Of a stretch of 64,000 bases of DNA, positions 42,289 to 51,769 are shown one piece after another. The position numbers and the translations under genes were made by a program. Position 1 is the stretch's first letter; each line of letters begins with the position of its first letter. Source of the DNA: Streptomyces sp. Ag109_O5-1 (GTDB lineage: Bacteria > Actinomycetota > Actinomycetes > Streptomycetales > Streptomycetaceae); the NCBI RefSeq assembly GCF_003814875.1, contig NZ_RKQF01000001.1, positions 9,672,001 through 9,736,000 on the forward strand, read 5' to 3'. Below the pieces are notes generated by a model. That model saw only the letters and a program-made list of their open reading frames with translations. It did not search any database and was not told the DNA's origin.

Positions 42289-42798
42289 CCCCCGTTCCGC
42301 CTGACGTACCGACAGCCAACTGGTCCGGTTGAGCGGCCGAGCGCCGATGGCGTCTTCATCATGACAGGTCGAAGGTCCTGCTCTCCCGCGACGGCGGCCT
42401 TGAGCATCACAGACGTGTGGGAGCAGGCTCCCCGTTCACTGCGTCGCCAAGCTCTTCCGGTGGTCGGTGTGCCGACGAGGACGCCTTCCGGCTGAGCGCG
42501 TTCTTCGTCGACGACCGGATGCGGACTCCGGGTGCGGTGGCATCCCCAGCCGGATCCGCACCCCGACGCGCTGTCCCCACCGGTCACCGCAGCCGACCTC
42601 TCGGGTGCGGCGGGCGCCCGGTACGCCGACGAGCGGCTCGTCGGGATCACGGACGCGATCCCGCTCGCGGCCCGGATCCATGGGCCGGAACGGGCGGCCG
42701 GGCTGCTGCCCGGGGAGGGGCCGGTTCCGGTGGGGGACAAGGTGTTCGCGCAGTCGGGGTCGTAGGATCTTGGTCCCGTCCGGCTTCAGGAGGTTCGT
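42289..42798. other. Intergenic region with an unassigned open frame
   Basis: A plus-strand frame (GTG 42532 to TAG 42765, 77 codons) has Streptomyces-like codon bias and reads ADERLVGITDAIPLAARIHG then GLLPGEGPVPVGDKVFAQSGS. It ends 33 bp before the SDR gene. I do not recognise it; it could be the C-terminal remnant of a gene whose front is lost. The rest of the stretch shows nothing clear. Confidence 0.35.
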
Positions 42799-43539
42799 AT
42801 GACACGTCCCGTCACGGTCATCACCGGTGGCAGCGGGGGTATCGGCGCCGCGACCTGTCTGCGGCTCGCGGCCGACGGGCACGATCTGGTGATCGGATAC
42901 CGGCGGGACGCCGACGCCGCCGACGCGGTCGCGGAGGGGGTGCGGAAGGCCGGGGCGCGCGGTGTCGTCGTAGCGGTGGACACGGCCGTGGAGGCCGATG
43001 TGGAGCGGCTCTTCGACACGGCCGAGGAGCAGCTGGGGCCGGTCACAGGTCTGGTCAACAACGCTGCCGTGACCGGGCCGTTCGGGCGGCTGGCCGATAC
43101 GGAGACGGCCGACCTGCGTCGGGTCGTGGAGGTCAACCTGCTGGGTGTGCTGCTGTGTTCACGCCGGGCGGCCCGGCTGATGGCGGCGCGGGGGAGCGGG
43201 GTGATCGTGAACGTGTCCTCCGCGGCGGCCACGCTCGGCAGCCCCGGGGAGTACGTCCACTACGCGGCGACCAAGGCCGCGGTCGACACCCTCACCGTGG
43301 GCCTGGCGAAGGAACTCGGCCCGGACGGCGTGCGGGTCAACGCCGTGGCGCCCGGCGTCATCGACACCGGGATCCATGCGGCCATGGGCGACCCCGGCCG
43401 GGCCGAACGGGTCGGTGCCACCACGCCGTTGGGCCGCGCCGGCCGGCCGGAGGAGATCGCCGCCGCGATCGCCTGGCTGCTCTCACCGGAGGCCTCCTAC
43501 GCGACGGGCGCGGTGCTGCGGGTCTCCGGCGGACGCTGA
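42799..43539 (+). CDS. Short-chain dehydrogenase/reductase
   Basis: The 246-residue SDR has TGGSGGIGAATCLRLAADGH near residue 9, NNAAVTGPFGRLAD near 86, Ser in VSSAAATLGSPGEY near 137, catalytic YAATKAAVDTL near 154-158 and NAVAPGVIDTGIHAAM near 180. AGGAGG lies before the ATG. It is FabG-like in sequence but its substrate is unknown. Confidence 0.92.
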   Translation: MTRPVTVITGGSGGIGAATCLRLAADGHDLVIGYRRDADAADAVAEGVRKAGARGVVVAVDTAVEADVERLFDTAEEQLGPVTGLVNNAAVTGPFGRLADTETADLRRVVEVNLLGVLLCSRRAARLMAARGSGVIVNVSSAAATLGSPGEYVHYAATKAAVDTLTVGLAKELGPDGVRVNAVAPGVIDTGIHAAMGDPGRAERVGATTPLGRAGRPEEIAAAIAWLLSPEASYATGAVLRVSGGR

Positions 43540-43685
43540 ACCCCTGGGGACCGTCCGGCGGGTCAGGCCGCAGACGCGGGGTCTGCCACGGCCACCTGCG
43601 CAGTTGCCGTCACTCGCCGATGTCCCTCAACGGGTGGCGTCGCATCGCGGAGCCGATCTGAGCTGTCGGATACCCGTCGGCCGGG

Positions 43686-43865
43686 TCATGCCGCCTCGAT
43701 GATCTGCTCGCGGATCGCCTCGGCCCACTCGACCACCAACAGCTCGTACTCCGACCGCTCCTGGGCCGACAGCGATCCGCCCGCACGCAGCCACAGCGCC
43801 CGGATGTGCTCGTTGACCTCGGCAGCAGAACGCACGGAACCAAGGATTCGGGAATCGGGGGACAT
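43686..43865 (-). CDS. Conserved small protein (59 residues)
   Basis: A short open frame starts at ATG 43865 and encodes a helical, acidic protein: MSPDSRILGSVRSAAEVNEH then LWLRAGGSLSAQERSEYELL and EWAEAIREQIIEAA. It resembles a small Streptomyces hypothetical family that I know by sight. Two helices with a LSAQERSEYE turn suggest a protein-binding role. It is too short to be called by many gene finders. Confidence 0.65.
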   Translation of the reverse strand: MSPDSRILGSVRSAAEVNEHIRALWLRAGGSLSAQERSEYELLVVEWAEAIREQIIEAA

Positions 43866-44067
43866 ACGAAACAGCGTAGGGGCAAGAACTGACCGTGCGC
43901 TACCGGGCCGCTACGCACACCGTATGGGGTTGGTCACGGGCGACACGGCGAACAGGGGGTCAATGCTCGGCATGGCCTTGGCATTTGCCGGACCGGATGC
44001 TGTGACGCGAACAGGGCCGTACGCTCCCGCCCCGGCCTTCGCCCTCGCCGGAGCAGGTCCGACGGAC

Positions 44068-44958
44068 TCAAACCCCCGGAATCCGGGGGACGTTGGGGGT
44101 TGGCCGAGATGAGGTGCCCGGCCGGGCCCATGGCGTGGGCAGCGTCGAGGCGAGCAGCGCCAGCTTCTCGGCGCTGCCGCTGTCCGGGTCCGGGTGGTAG
44201 ACCACCAGCGTCTGGCCCGTCGTGCCGCTGACACCCAGCCGCTCCCGGTTCAGCCGCAGGAGTCCCAGCTGGGGGTGGTCGATGTGCTTGGCTGCGCCCT
44301 CGCACGCGGCCACGTCATGACGGGCCCAGAGCCTGCTGAACTCCGGGCTGGCCAGGGAGAGTTCGCCGACGAGGTCGATGACCCGGGGGTCGTCCGTCTC
44401 GGTGCCGACGGACCGGCGGAAACCGGCGACCATGCCCGCGCCCGCGTCCGCCCAGTCCGGGTACAGGGCCTGCTCGGCGGGGTCGAGGAACGCGTCCCGC
44501 AGCCGGTTGGCACCCACCGTGAGACGCGGTGACAGCGCGGTCGCCAGGGCGTTGACGGCGAGGACGTCGAAGTAGCGGCCCTCGACCAGGGCGGGCAGCG
44601 GGAGGGCGGAGACGAGCCGGGCGATCCCGGGCGGCACCGTCTCCTTGCGGGGCCGGCGCCGGCGCCGTCGCGGCCGGCCGGCGCCGAGGCTCAGGAGATA
44701 CGCCGCCGCGTCCTCGTCGAGGCGCAGCACACGGGCCAGGGACTCCAGGACCTGTACGGAGGGGTTCCGGTCGCGGCCCTGCTCCAGGCGCAGGTAGTAG
44801 TCGGCGCTGATGCCGGCCAGCATCGCGACCTCCTCCCGGCGCAGGCCCGGCACCCGCCGCACCCCGAGCACGGGGATGCCGGCCTGCTCGGGCGTGACGA
44901 GCTCACGGCGGGCCCGCACATACGCGCCCAGCAGGTTCGGTTCGTCGGTCACGGTCAC
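44068..44958 (-). CDS. XRE-family regulator with MmyB-like ligand domain
   Basis: The 296-residue protein has an N-terminal XRE helix-turn-helix at about 28-95 (LRREEVAMLAGISADYYLRLEQGRDRNPSVQVLESLARVL) and a MmyB-like ligand-binding domain at about 110-280 (PALVEGRYFDVLAVNALATALSP, then a C-terminal LRLNRERLGVSGTTGQTLVVYHPDPDSGS). MmyB-type domains are PAS-like and bind fatty-acid-like molecules. It probably represses the divergent hydrolase gene at 45093. Confidence 0.9.
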   Translation of the reverse strand: MTVTDEPNLLGAYVRARRELVTPEQAGIPVLGVRRVPGLRREEVAMLAGISADYYLRLEQGRDRNPSVQVLESLARVLRLDEDAAAYLLSLGAGRPRRRRRRPRKETVPPGIARLVSALPLPALVEGRYFDVLAVNALATALSPRLTVGANRLRDAFLDPAEQALYPDWADAGAGMVAGFRRSVGTETDDPRVIDLVGELSLASPEFSRLWARHDVAACEGAAKHIDHPQLGLLRLNRERLGVSGTTGQTLVVYHPDPDSGSAEKLALLASTLPTPWARPGTSSRPTPNVPRIPGV

Positions 44959-45092
44959 CCGGCCACCGTAATGCGGCCCGGCGTGCCCGTGCCTGGCCCT
45001 GTCACCCCCAGGATCGCGGGGGTCCTGCCGCGGCCGGTCCGGGCGCGGAAGCGTGCTCGGTGACCGTCATGAGCACAGCGAGGAGCACAGTC

Positions 45093-45800
45093 ATGTCGAC
45101 GTATCTGCTGGTACACGGAGCCTGGCACAGCGGTGAGGTCTGGAAGCGGGTGGTCCCGCTGCTGGCGGCGGCGGGACACCGGGTGTACGCACCCTCCCTG
45201 GCCGGCCACGGCGACAAGGCGCACCTGCTCGGCCCCGATGTCGGCCTCGACACGCACGTCGACGACGTGGTCCGGCTCATCATGGACGAGGACCTCACCG
45301 AGGTCGTCCTGGTGGGACACAGCTACGCGGGGCTGGTCGTCTCGTCCGCCGCCAACCAGGTCCCGGACCGCATCGCCCGGTTGGTCTACCTCGACGCGAT
45401 GGTCCCCGCCCACGGCGAGTCCGCGGCCGACGTCCTGCCCGTGACCCGGGCCATGATCGACGGTGCACTGGCGTCCGAGAGCGGCTGGCGGGTCCCGCCG
45501 ATGCCCGAACTGCCCCCGCCGCACGGCCTGTTCGGGGTCACCGATCCGGCGGACACGGCCTGGCTGCGCACGCAGCTGTCCGACCTGCCGGTGCGCTGCC
45601 TCCAGCAGCCGGTACGGCTGGACAACGCGGCCGTAGGCACGATTCCCCGCACCCACATCCACTGTGTGGCCGACCGGCCGGAGGGCGTCGTCCGCCGCCC
45701 GGTCCCCGCGACCGAGCAGGTGCGGGAACTTCCCACCGGCCACGACTGCATGATCACCATGCCGGCCGAGCTCACCGGACTCCTGCTCGAACTCGCCTGA
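45093..45800 (+). CDS. Alpha/beta hydrolase
   Basis: The 235-residue protein resembles salicylate-esterase-like alpha/beta hydrolases: TYLLVHGAWHSGEVWKRVVPLLAAAGHRVYAPSLAGHGD near residues 3-42, VVLVGHSYAGLVVSSAA near 80-97 (catalytic Ser in GHSYAG) and TGHDCMITMPAEL near 218 (catalytic His). ATG 45093 follows GAGGAG. Divergent XRE/MmyB regulators commonly control such genes in Streptomyces. Confidence 0.88.
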   Translation: MSTYLLVHGAWHSGEVWKRVVPLLAAAGHRVYAPSLAGHGDKAHLLGPDVGLDTHVDDVVRLIMDEDLTEVVLVGHSYAGLVVSSAANQVPDRIARLVYLDAMVPAHGESAADVLPVTRAMIDGALASESGWRVPPMPELPPPHGLFGVTDPADTAWLRTQLSDLPVRCLQQPVRLDNAAVGTIPRTHIHCVADRPEGVVRRPVPATEQVRELPTGHDCMITMPAELTGLLLELA

Positions 45801-45855
45801 TCCCGGCGGCGATATTCGCTGTGCCCGGACGGCGGTGTCTCCGTAGGCTCGCCGC

Positions 45856-46248
45856 ATGACGGACGTGGCGGATGTGACGGACGAGGATCAGAGGGCGGTA
45901 CAGGCGGCGATCGACGGGGAGCTGCGGCTTCTCGAACCCGAGGTGCGCGCCGTCCCGGCCCTCGTCCTGGAGCTGCTCGACCCGGAGTTCACCGAGATCG
46001 GGGCGTCCGGCCGGCGCTGGGACACGACGTCGGTCCTGACGGTGACCAGCGGCGGCTCGGTGTCCCCGGAGTCCCCGGTCGAGGTGAGCGAGATGTCCGG
46101 GACCGTCCTGGCCCCGGGCGTCGTCCATCTCACCTACTTCGCGGACAACCAGGGGCGCCGGGTCTGGCGCAGCTCGCTGTGGCGGCTCACGGAGACGGGC
46201 TGGCGGATGTACTTCCACCAGGGCACGCCGGCCGCCCTGGGCGACTAG
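45856..46248 (+). CDS. DUF4440/NTF2-like protein
   Basis: The 130-residue protein has the NTF2 fold of the DUF4440 type: VQAAIDGELRLLEPEVRAVPALVLELLDPEFTEIGASGRRW near residues 14-55, then VHLTYFADNQGRRVWRSSLWRLTETGWRMYFHQGTPA near 93-128. It is a small ligand-binding or enzyme-like domain of unknown role. It stops 2 bp before the phosphotransferase start, so they are probably co-transcribed. Confidence 0.88.
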   Translation: MTDVADVTDEDQRAVQAAIDGELRLLEPEVRAVPALVLELLDPEFTEIGASGRRWDTTSVLTVTSGGSVSPESPVEVSEMSGTVLAPGVVHLTYFADNQGRRVWRSSLWRLTETGWRMYFHQGTPAALGD

Positions 46249-46250
46249 CC

Positions 46251-47135
46251 GTGCAGGTGTCGGAGGTCACGCGTGCGGTGGCCGCGGCGAAGTCGATCGT
46301 CACGTCGCTCGACCTGGTGGTCGACGACGCGATCGTTCTTCATGACTCGAACAAGCTCACTCTGCGTCTGCTGCCCTGCGACGTCGTGGCCCGGGTCGCA
46401 CCGGTGGCGCATGGGGTCGCGCAGTTCGAAGTCGAGCTGGCTCAGCGGCTCGCCGGATCCGGATGCCCGGTGGCTGCTCCAGAGCCTCGCGTGCAGCCGC
46501 GCGTTCATGAACGTGACGGCTTCGAGGTCACGCTGTGGACGTACTGCGAACCCGTGGCGCATCAAGAGATCTCACCGGCCGACTACGCCCATGCGCTGCA
46601 GCGGCTCCATGCCGACATGCGCGAACTCGACTTCCCGACGCCGCATTTCACGGACCGCATCGAGCAGGCTCAGCAACTCGTCGCGGACCGCGACCGCACG
46701 CCGGCGCTCGCCGGCGCGGACCGGGAGCTGCTCGGCGACACCTTGCGCAGCCTGCGACGAGTGATCGGCGAGCGTGGCGGCGCCGAGCAGCTGCTGCACG
46801 GCGAGCCGCACCCCGGCAACGTCCTCACCACGAAGAACGGGCTGCTGTTCGTCGACCTCGAGACGTGTTGTCGTGGGCCCGTCGAGTTCGACCTCGCCCA
46901 TGCGCCCGAAGAAGTCGCCGAGCGGTATCCGGGTGTCGACCAGGATCTGCTGCGCGAGTGCCGGATCCTCGTGCTGGCGATGATCACGACATGGCGCTGG
47001 GACCGGGACGACCAACTCCCGAACGGGCGCCGATTGGGTACGGAGTGGCTCGGCCAGATCCGAACGGCGCTTGCTCTCCCCGCACTTGGCCATGGAGAAG
47101 GAGATCGGAAGCGGTCACCGGGTCGGCGTCGCTGA
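46251..47135 (+). CDS. Aminoglycoside phosphotransferase-like kinase
   Basis: The 294-residue protein has the APH fold: FEVELAQRLAGSGCPVAAPEPR near residues 60-81, the catalytic Brenner motif LLHGEPHPGNVLTTKNGLLFVDLETCC near 182-208 (HGE in place of the usual HGD; Asn in GNV; Asp in DLE), and VEFDLAHAPEEVAERY after it. Substrates range from antibiotics to choline or sugars; none can be inferred. Start GTG 46251 lies 2 bp after the DUF4440 stop. Confidence 0.85.
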   Translation: MQVSEVTRAVAAAKSIVTSLDLVVDDAIVLHDSNKLTLRLLPCDVVARVAPVAHGVAQFEVELAQRLAGSGCPVAAPEPRVQPRVHERDGFEVTLWTYCEPVAHQEISPADYAHALQRLHADMRELDFPTPHFTDRIEQAQQLVADRDRTPALAGADRELLGDTLRSLRRVIGERGGAEQLLHGEPHPGNVLTTKNGLLFVDLETCCRGPVEFDLAHAPEEVAERYPGVDQDLLRECRILVLAMITTWRWDRDDQLPNGRRLGTEWLGQIRTALALPALGHGEGDRKRSPGRRR

Positions 47136-47252
47136 CCGGTCTCGGTGCTGCTGGTGACTGGGGCCAGGCCGATGAGCGGCAGGGCCGTCGCCCCGTGCAT
47201 CGCCGGCGAACCCGCGCAGGCTGCCGTGACGCACGGGCGACGCGGTCCGCGG

Positions 47253-48104
47253 CTACCTGACGTCGACGTAGTCGCCGGCCGCCGTGGAGGCGGCGGTGGT
47301 GGTGTTGGTGGCGAAGGAGAAGCGGTAGTACCCGTCGGCCGTGGCGGTGGTGGTGGCCTTGAGCGCGCCCCCGGTGCCGCTCGTGACCTTCTTGAGGGTG
47401 GTGTAGGTGCTGCTGCCCTTCTTGCGGTACTGGAGCAGCACCCCCTGCCCCGAGTAACCGACGTACTTGCCGGTGTTCCAGTCGGCACGCTTCAGGCTTC
47501 CCCTGACCGTGATGGTCCTGCCCTTCTTCACCGGCTCCGGGGTGGCGTCGGCGGTCAGCTGCGACGCCTTCTTGATCCGGGTGGTGGCGACGTCGTCGTC
47601 GAAACTGGCGTTGGCGTAGAGGTCCCACCCGCCGAGGATCAGCTTCCAAGTCCCAGCGACGCCGTTGTTCTTCAGGTCGGACGCGGCGTTGATGTGGAAG
47701 ACGGCCGTGCAGGCATAGACGCCGGTCTGGGTCGTCGACTCCGTGCAGGTCGGGTCGTCGTCGGTGCCCAGGGATCCGGTGATGGTGTCCGGGCTCGAAC
47801 TGTCCGTGCCCTGCCAGAGAAAGGCTTCCGTGACGGCGACCCCGCTGGAACTGGTCGCCGTGTACGTCACGGTGACGGACTTCTTGGTGGTGGTGCCCAG
47901 GACGATGTCCTTGCCGCCGTTGATGACCACCTTGGAGAACCTCATGCTGCCCAGCGTGGTGGCGGGGTGGGCGGAGCGGGCGGCGAGGGAGCCGAGCTCC
48001 GCCGCCGTACCCGGACGCTCCGCGGCCTGAGCGGCTGCCGGAAGGCAGAGCGCGGACAGGGCGACGGCGCCGGGAAGGACTACCGACATGGCACGTATAC
48101 GCAT
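47253..48104 (-). CDS. Secreted Ig-like-repeat protein
   Basis: The 283-residue protein starts with a Sec signal (MSVVLPGAVALSALCLPAAAQAA, cut near residue 32). It has beta-rich extracellular domains, including KVVINGGKDIVLGTTTKKSVTVTYTATSSSG near 54-84, an insertion with two Cys pairs in CTESTTQTGVYACT, and a C-terminal ITVRGSLKRADWNTGKYVGYSGQGVLLQYRKKGS repeat. Streptomyces have many such secreted proteins, some annotated as calcium-binding. Function is unknown. Confidence 0.83.
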   Translation of the reverse strand: MRIRAMSVVLPGAVALSALCLPAAAQAAERPGTAAELGSLAARSAHPATTLGSMRFSKVVINGGKDIVLGTTTKKSVTVTYTATSSSGVAVTEAFLWQGTDSSSPDTITGSLGTDDDPTCTESTTQTGVYACTAVFHINAASDLKNNGVAGTWKLILGGWDLYANASFDDDVATTRIKKASQLTADATPEPVKKGRTITVRGSLKRADWNTGKYVGYSGQGVLLQYRKKGSSTYTTLKKVTSGTGGALKATTTATADGYYRFSFATNTTTAASTAAGDYVDVR

Positions 48105-48495
48105 GTGAATCCCGTGAGGTCGAACGTAACCCGCCGGAGGTTTCCGGGCGGGCATGCTGAGCGCCTGCGGCACACAGATCTCACGCGCACCGTACGTCGG
48201 GCGGCCCGGGGTTCCGCATCCGTGAAATCACGCAGTTCGCCACCGGTGCGCCCGGCAGCACCCGCCCCGGGGGTCGGCGTCGACGAACGTCCGGGACGGA
48301 TACGCGCAGGGGTGCCGGGCGTCGGGCGGATGCCGACCTCACGGAGGTGTCGCCTAGATGGAGGCTCCGCCCAGAGAGCGGGGGCCCGGGCCGAGAACCC
48401 CGGTGCACCGCGAGCCTGCCCTCGGGGTCGACGGTCACGGCGCGGGTACGCCGCCCGCCAGGACGAGCAGGGACACCACGACGGGGCATCGTTGC
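48105..48495. other. Intergenic region, no gene seen
   Basis: This gap of about 390 bases lies upstream of the secreted protein gene and downstream of uppP, so it must contain the secreted protein promoter. I see no gene and no notable repeat. Confidence 0.5.
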
Positions 48496-48515
48496 GCCCC
48501 GCGGCTGTGCGGGGC
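48496..48515 (-). terminator. uppP terminator
   Basis: GCCCCGC-6-GCGGGGC is a perfect 7-bp stem, 5 bp after the uppP stop on the minus strand. Confidence 0.75.
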
Positions 48516-48520
48516 AGGCC

Positions 48521-49396
48521 CTAGCCTGCCGACTCCGCCGCGTGCGGGCTCAGGACGTCGGCCGAGACCAGGGCGATGATGACGATGCCGAGGGCGACGC
48601 GGTACCAGACGAACGGCATGAAGCTCTTGTTGGAGATCCACTTCATGAACCAGGCGATCACCGCGTAGCCGGACGCGAACGCGATCACCGTCGCGAACAG
48701 GGTCGGGCCCCAGGCCACCTGGCCCTCGCTCACCGAGTCCTTGACCTCGAAGGCGCCGGAGGCCAGCACCGCCGGGATGGCGAGGAGGAAGGAGTAGCGG
48801 GCCGCCGCCTCGCGCTTGTAGCCCATGAACAGGCCGCCGCTGATCGTGGCGCCGGAGCGGGAGACACCCGGGATCAGGGCGCAGGCCTGGCAGAGGCCGA
48901 AGATCAGGCCGTCCTTGACCCCGAGGTTCTCCAGCGTCTTGCGCTGCTTGGGCGCGCGGTGCTTGCCGCCCGTCTCGTCGCGGGCGGCGAGCCGGTCGGC
49001 GATGCCGATGACGACGCCGACGACTATGAGCATGGTCGCGGTGATGCGCAGATCCCGGAACGGCCCCTCGATCTGGTCCTTGAGCGTCACGCCCAGCAGG
49101 CCGATCGGTATCGAGCCGACGATCACCAGCCAGCCCATCCGGGCGTTGTGGTCGTGCCGCATCGCCTTGTCGAACAGCGACCGCAACCAGGCCGAGATGA
49201 TCCGCCCGATGTCCTTGCGGAAGTAGATCAGCACCGCCGTCTCCGTGCCGATCTGGGTGATCGCCGTGAAGGCCGCACCCGGGTCCTCCCAGCCGGAGAA
49301 GGCCGCAGTCAGCCGCAGATGCGCGCTGGAGGAGACGGGCAGGAACTCGGTCAGCCCCTGGACGAGTCCGAGGATCAGCGATTCAAACCAAGACAT
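48521..49396 (-). CDS. uppP: Undecaprenyl-diphosphatase
   Basis: The 291-residue integral membrane enzyme recycles undecaprenyl diphosphate for cell wall synthesis and gives bacitracin resistance. It has the BacA/UppP motifs LVQGLTEFLPVSSSAHLRL near residue 12-30 and PGVSRSGATISGGLF near 170-184. Note this BacA is unrelated to the BacA-like prephenate decarboxylase above. The start ATG at 49396 gives MSWFESLILGL. Confidence 0.96.
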   Translation of the reverse strand: MSWFESLILGLVQGLTEFLPVSSSAHLRLTAAFSGWEDPGAAFTAITQIGTETAVLIYFRKDIGRIISAWLRSLFDKAMRHDHNARMGWLVIVGSIPIGLLGVTLKDQIEGPFRDLRITATMLIVVGVVIGIADRLAARDETGGKHRAPKQRKTLENLGVKDGLIFGLCQACALIPGVSRSGATISGGLFMGYKREAAARYSFLLAIPAVLASGAFEVKDSVSEGQVAWGPTLFATVIAFASGYAVIAWFMKWISNKSFMPFVWYRVALGIVIIALVSADVLSPHAAESAG

Positions 49397-49679
49397 GAAG
49401 GTACGGCGTCCCAGGGGTGAGGGGGCGGCTGGCGGTCGCGGCGGCGCGCGTGATCATGCGTGTGCAACGGCAGCGTAGCGGGCCCGGACGACAGCCCGGG
49501 CACAGGGGTTCGGCGGCCGGCCGTGGACGAGGGGGTGTTGACCGGTCGAGGCACCGCCGCTTACGTTTCCCCAGGAGAAAGCGCTTGCTCCCGCACATCG
49601 GGGTGCGTGTGCGGCGCACGTCGGGCGGTGGTTCGCGCCCATCGACCGATACACGCCCCGAGGAGTGCTGATCACGTCC

Positions 49680-50837
49680 ATGCCCCGCTCGCCCCAGTCC
49701 AGTGCCCCCCTCACCGGCCGGCGCATCCGGGCCGCCGTCGTCGGCGCCGGCGCCATCGGGCGCGGCTCCCATCTGCCCGCGCTCGCCCAGCTGGCCGCGG
49801 AGGGCGAGACCGAGGTCGTCGCCGCCGTCGACATCGATGCCACCGCCGTCGAGGCGATGTGCGCCGAGGCCGGCATTCCGCACGCCTACACCGACCTGGA
49901 CCGGATGCTCGTCGAGCAGCGCCCCGACCTGGTCACCATCGGAACCCCGCCGACCCTGCACACGGCGCAGACGACGGCCGCGCTGCGGGCCGGGGCCTGG
50001 GTGTGGTGCGAGAAGCCGCCCGTGCCGTCCCTCGCCGACTTCGACGCGGTCGAGGCGGAGGAGGGCGCCGACAGCGGGCCGTACGCCTCGATCGTCTTCC
50101 AGCACAGGTTCGGCTCCGGCTCCACCCATGTGCGCCGGCTGCTGGCCGAGGGGGCGCTGGGCCGTCCGCTGGTCGCCCACTGCCAGACCACCTGGTACCG
50201 CGACACCGCCTACTATGCCGTGCCCTGGCGGGGCCGCTGGGCGACCGAGGGCGGCGGCCCCGCCATGGGCCACGGCATCCACCAGATGGACCTCCTGCTG
50301 GACCTGCTCGGGCCGTGGAGCGAGGTGCGCGCGATGGCCGCCCGGCTGGTGCACGACGTGGAGACCGAGGACGTCTCCACCGCTCTGGTCCGGTTCGCGA
50401 ACGGCTCCCTGGCCACCGTCGTGAACAGTGTGCTCAGCCCCGACGAGATCAGCCGCATCCGCATCGACTGCGAGCGTGCCACCGTCGAACTGACCCACCT
50501 GTACGGCCACAGCAACGAGAACTGGCACATCACCCCGGCCCCCGGCGTCCCCGCCGACGAGGTGGCGGCCTGGCAGGACTTCGGCCCTGACGTGCCCAGC
50601 TCGCACCTGGCCCAGCTGCGCGAGCTGGTCGCCTCCATGCGCGCCGGGGAGCGGCCGCGCAGCAGCGGCGCCGACGGGCGCACCAGCCTGGAGCTGATCA
50701 CCGCGCTGTACAAGTCGGCGTTCACCGACACGACCGTGCGTGCGGGCGAGATCGGTCCGGGTGATCCTTATTACACGGCCCTGCACGGAGGTGCCCCGGG
50801 CTGGGCGCCGGCCGACCGCGAGGAGGTGTCCGCGTGA
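49680..50837 (+). CDS. Gfo/Idh/MocA-family dehydrogenase
   Basis: The 385-residue protein has RIRAAVVGAGAIGRGSHLPALAQLA (Rossmann, near residues 15-40), HAYTDLDRMLVEQRPDLVTIGTPPTLH near 71-97, and WCEKPPVPSLADFD near 112 with the EKP catalytic lysine, followed by the substrate domain. ATG 49680 gives MPRSPQSSAPL; GTG 49665 is an alternative. It is the first gene of a three-gene set with 4-bp overlaps, which looks like sugar or cyclitol catabolism. Confidence 0.9.
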   Translation: MPRSPQSSAPLTGRRIRAAVVGAGAIGRGSHLPALAQLAAEGETEVVAAVDIDATAVEAMCAEAGIPHAYTDLDRMLVEQRPDLVTIGTPPTLHTAQTTAALRAGAWVWCEKPPVPSLADFDAVEAEEGADSGPYASIVFQHRFGSGSTHVRRLLAEGALGRPLVAHCQTTWYRDTAYYAVPWRGRWATEGGGPAMGHGIHQMDLLLDLLGPWSEVRAMAARLVHDVETEDVSTALVRFANGSLATVVNSVLSPDEISRIRIDCERATVELTHLYGHSNENWHITPAPGVPADEVAAWQDFGPDVPSSHLAQLRELVASMRAGERPRSSGADGRTSLELITALYKSAFTDTTVRAGEIGPGDPYYTALHGGAPGWAPADREEVSA

Positions 50838-51769
50838 GCGGCGAGCTGCGGATCACGCACGCCCACGGCGACCGGGTCACGGTGACCGAGCCGGTCACCG
50901 GGGTGCAACTCTTCGCGTACGTCTACCGCCCCGAGGCGGCCTGGGAGGCCCCGCGGCCCTACCTCCACCCGATCCGCACCCTCGCCGGGGACGTCGTCAC
51001 CGACTACCGGCCCAACGACCACCGCTGGCACAAGGGACTCTCCCTGACCGCCTCCCACCTCTCCGGCGCGAACCTGTGGGGCGGCAACTCCTACATCCAC
51101 GACCGGGGTTACCTCGCCATCCCGGAACGCGTCGGCTCGATGCGGCATCTCGGCTTCGACGAACTGTCCGCGGCGGACGGGCGGTTGGTCATCGCGGAAC
51201 GGCTGACCTGGCATCCGTACGACGGCACGTTGTGGGCGGAGGAGCGGCGCCGGATCGAGGTCCACGACGTCGACCCCGACCCCGACTCCGGTTCCTGGGC
51301 GCTGACCTGGACCAGCACGATCACCAACCGCCGTGACGAGCCTCTCCTGTTCGGCAGCCCGACCACCGCTGGGCGTGAACAGGCGGGCTACACCGGCCTG
51401 TTCTGGCGCGGCCCACGCGCCTTCCGGGACGGCCGGATCATCGGCCCGGAAGGGGAGGGGCCGGAGCTGATGGGCTCCCAGTCCTCCTGGCTGGCCCTCT
51501 CCGGCGAGCACGACGGCGCCGACGGCCACGCAACTGTCCTGTTCGAACACGCCCCGGAGAACGACCACTCGGGCGCGGGCGGCACCCATCCCGCCCACTG
51601 GTTCGTGCGCAACGACCCGTTCGCCGGCATCGCCCCCTCCTGGGCCTTCTACGACGAACTCGAACTGGCCCCCGGCGACACCCTCCGGCGCCGCTACCGG
51701 GTCGTCATCGCGAACGGGGCCTGGGAGCGGGCGGACATCGCCAAGTACCTGGAGGCGCATCCGTGGTGA
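50834..51769 (+). CDS. PmoA-like (DUF6807) protein
   Basis: The 311-residue protein resembles the PmoA/DUF6807 family: RPYLHPIRTLAGDVVTDYRPNDHRWHKGLSLTASHLSGANLWGGNSY near residues 40-87 and a C-terminal PAHWFVRNDPFAGIAPSWAFYDELELAPGDTLRRRYRVV near 254-292. The family name comes from a methane-oxygenase operon but members occur in sugar operons and look like galactose-mutarotase-like proteins. Its start GTG overlaps the Gfo/Idh/MocA stop. Confidence 0.85.
   Translation: MSGELRITHAHGDRVTVTEPVTGVQLFAYVYRPEAAWEAPRPYLHPIRTLAGDVVTDYRPNDHRWHKGLSLTASHLSGANLWGGNSYIHDRGYLAIPERVGSMRHLGFDELSAADGRLVIAERLTWHPYDGTLWAEERRRIEVHDVDPDPDSGSWALTWTSTITNRRDEPLLFGSPTTAGREQAGYTGLFWRGPRAFRDGRIIGPEGEGPELMGSQSSWLALSGEHDGADGHATVLFEHAPENDHSGAGGTHPAHWFVRNDPFAGIAPSWAFYDELELAPGDTLRRRYRVVIANGAWERADIAKYLEAHPW

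Noticed and set aside
48521..49396. Link of uppP (also called bacA) with the BacA-like decarboxylase
   Set aside because: Only the gene name is shared; the proteins are unrelated.
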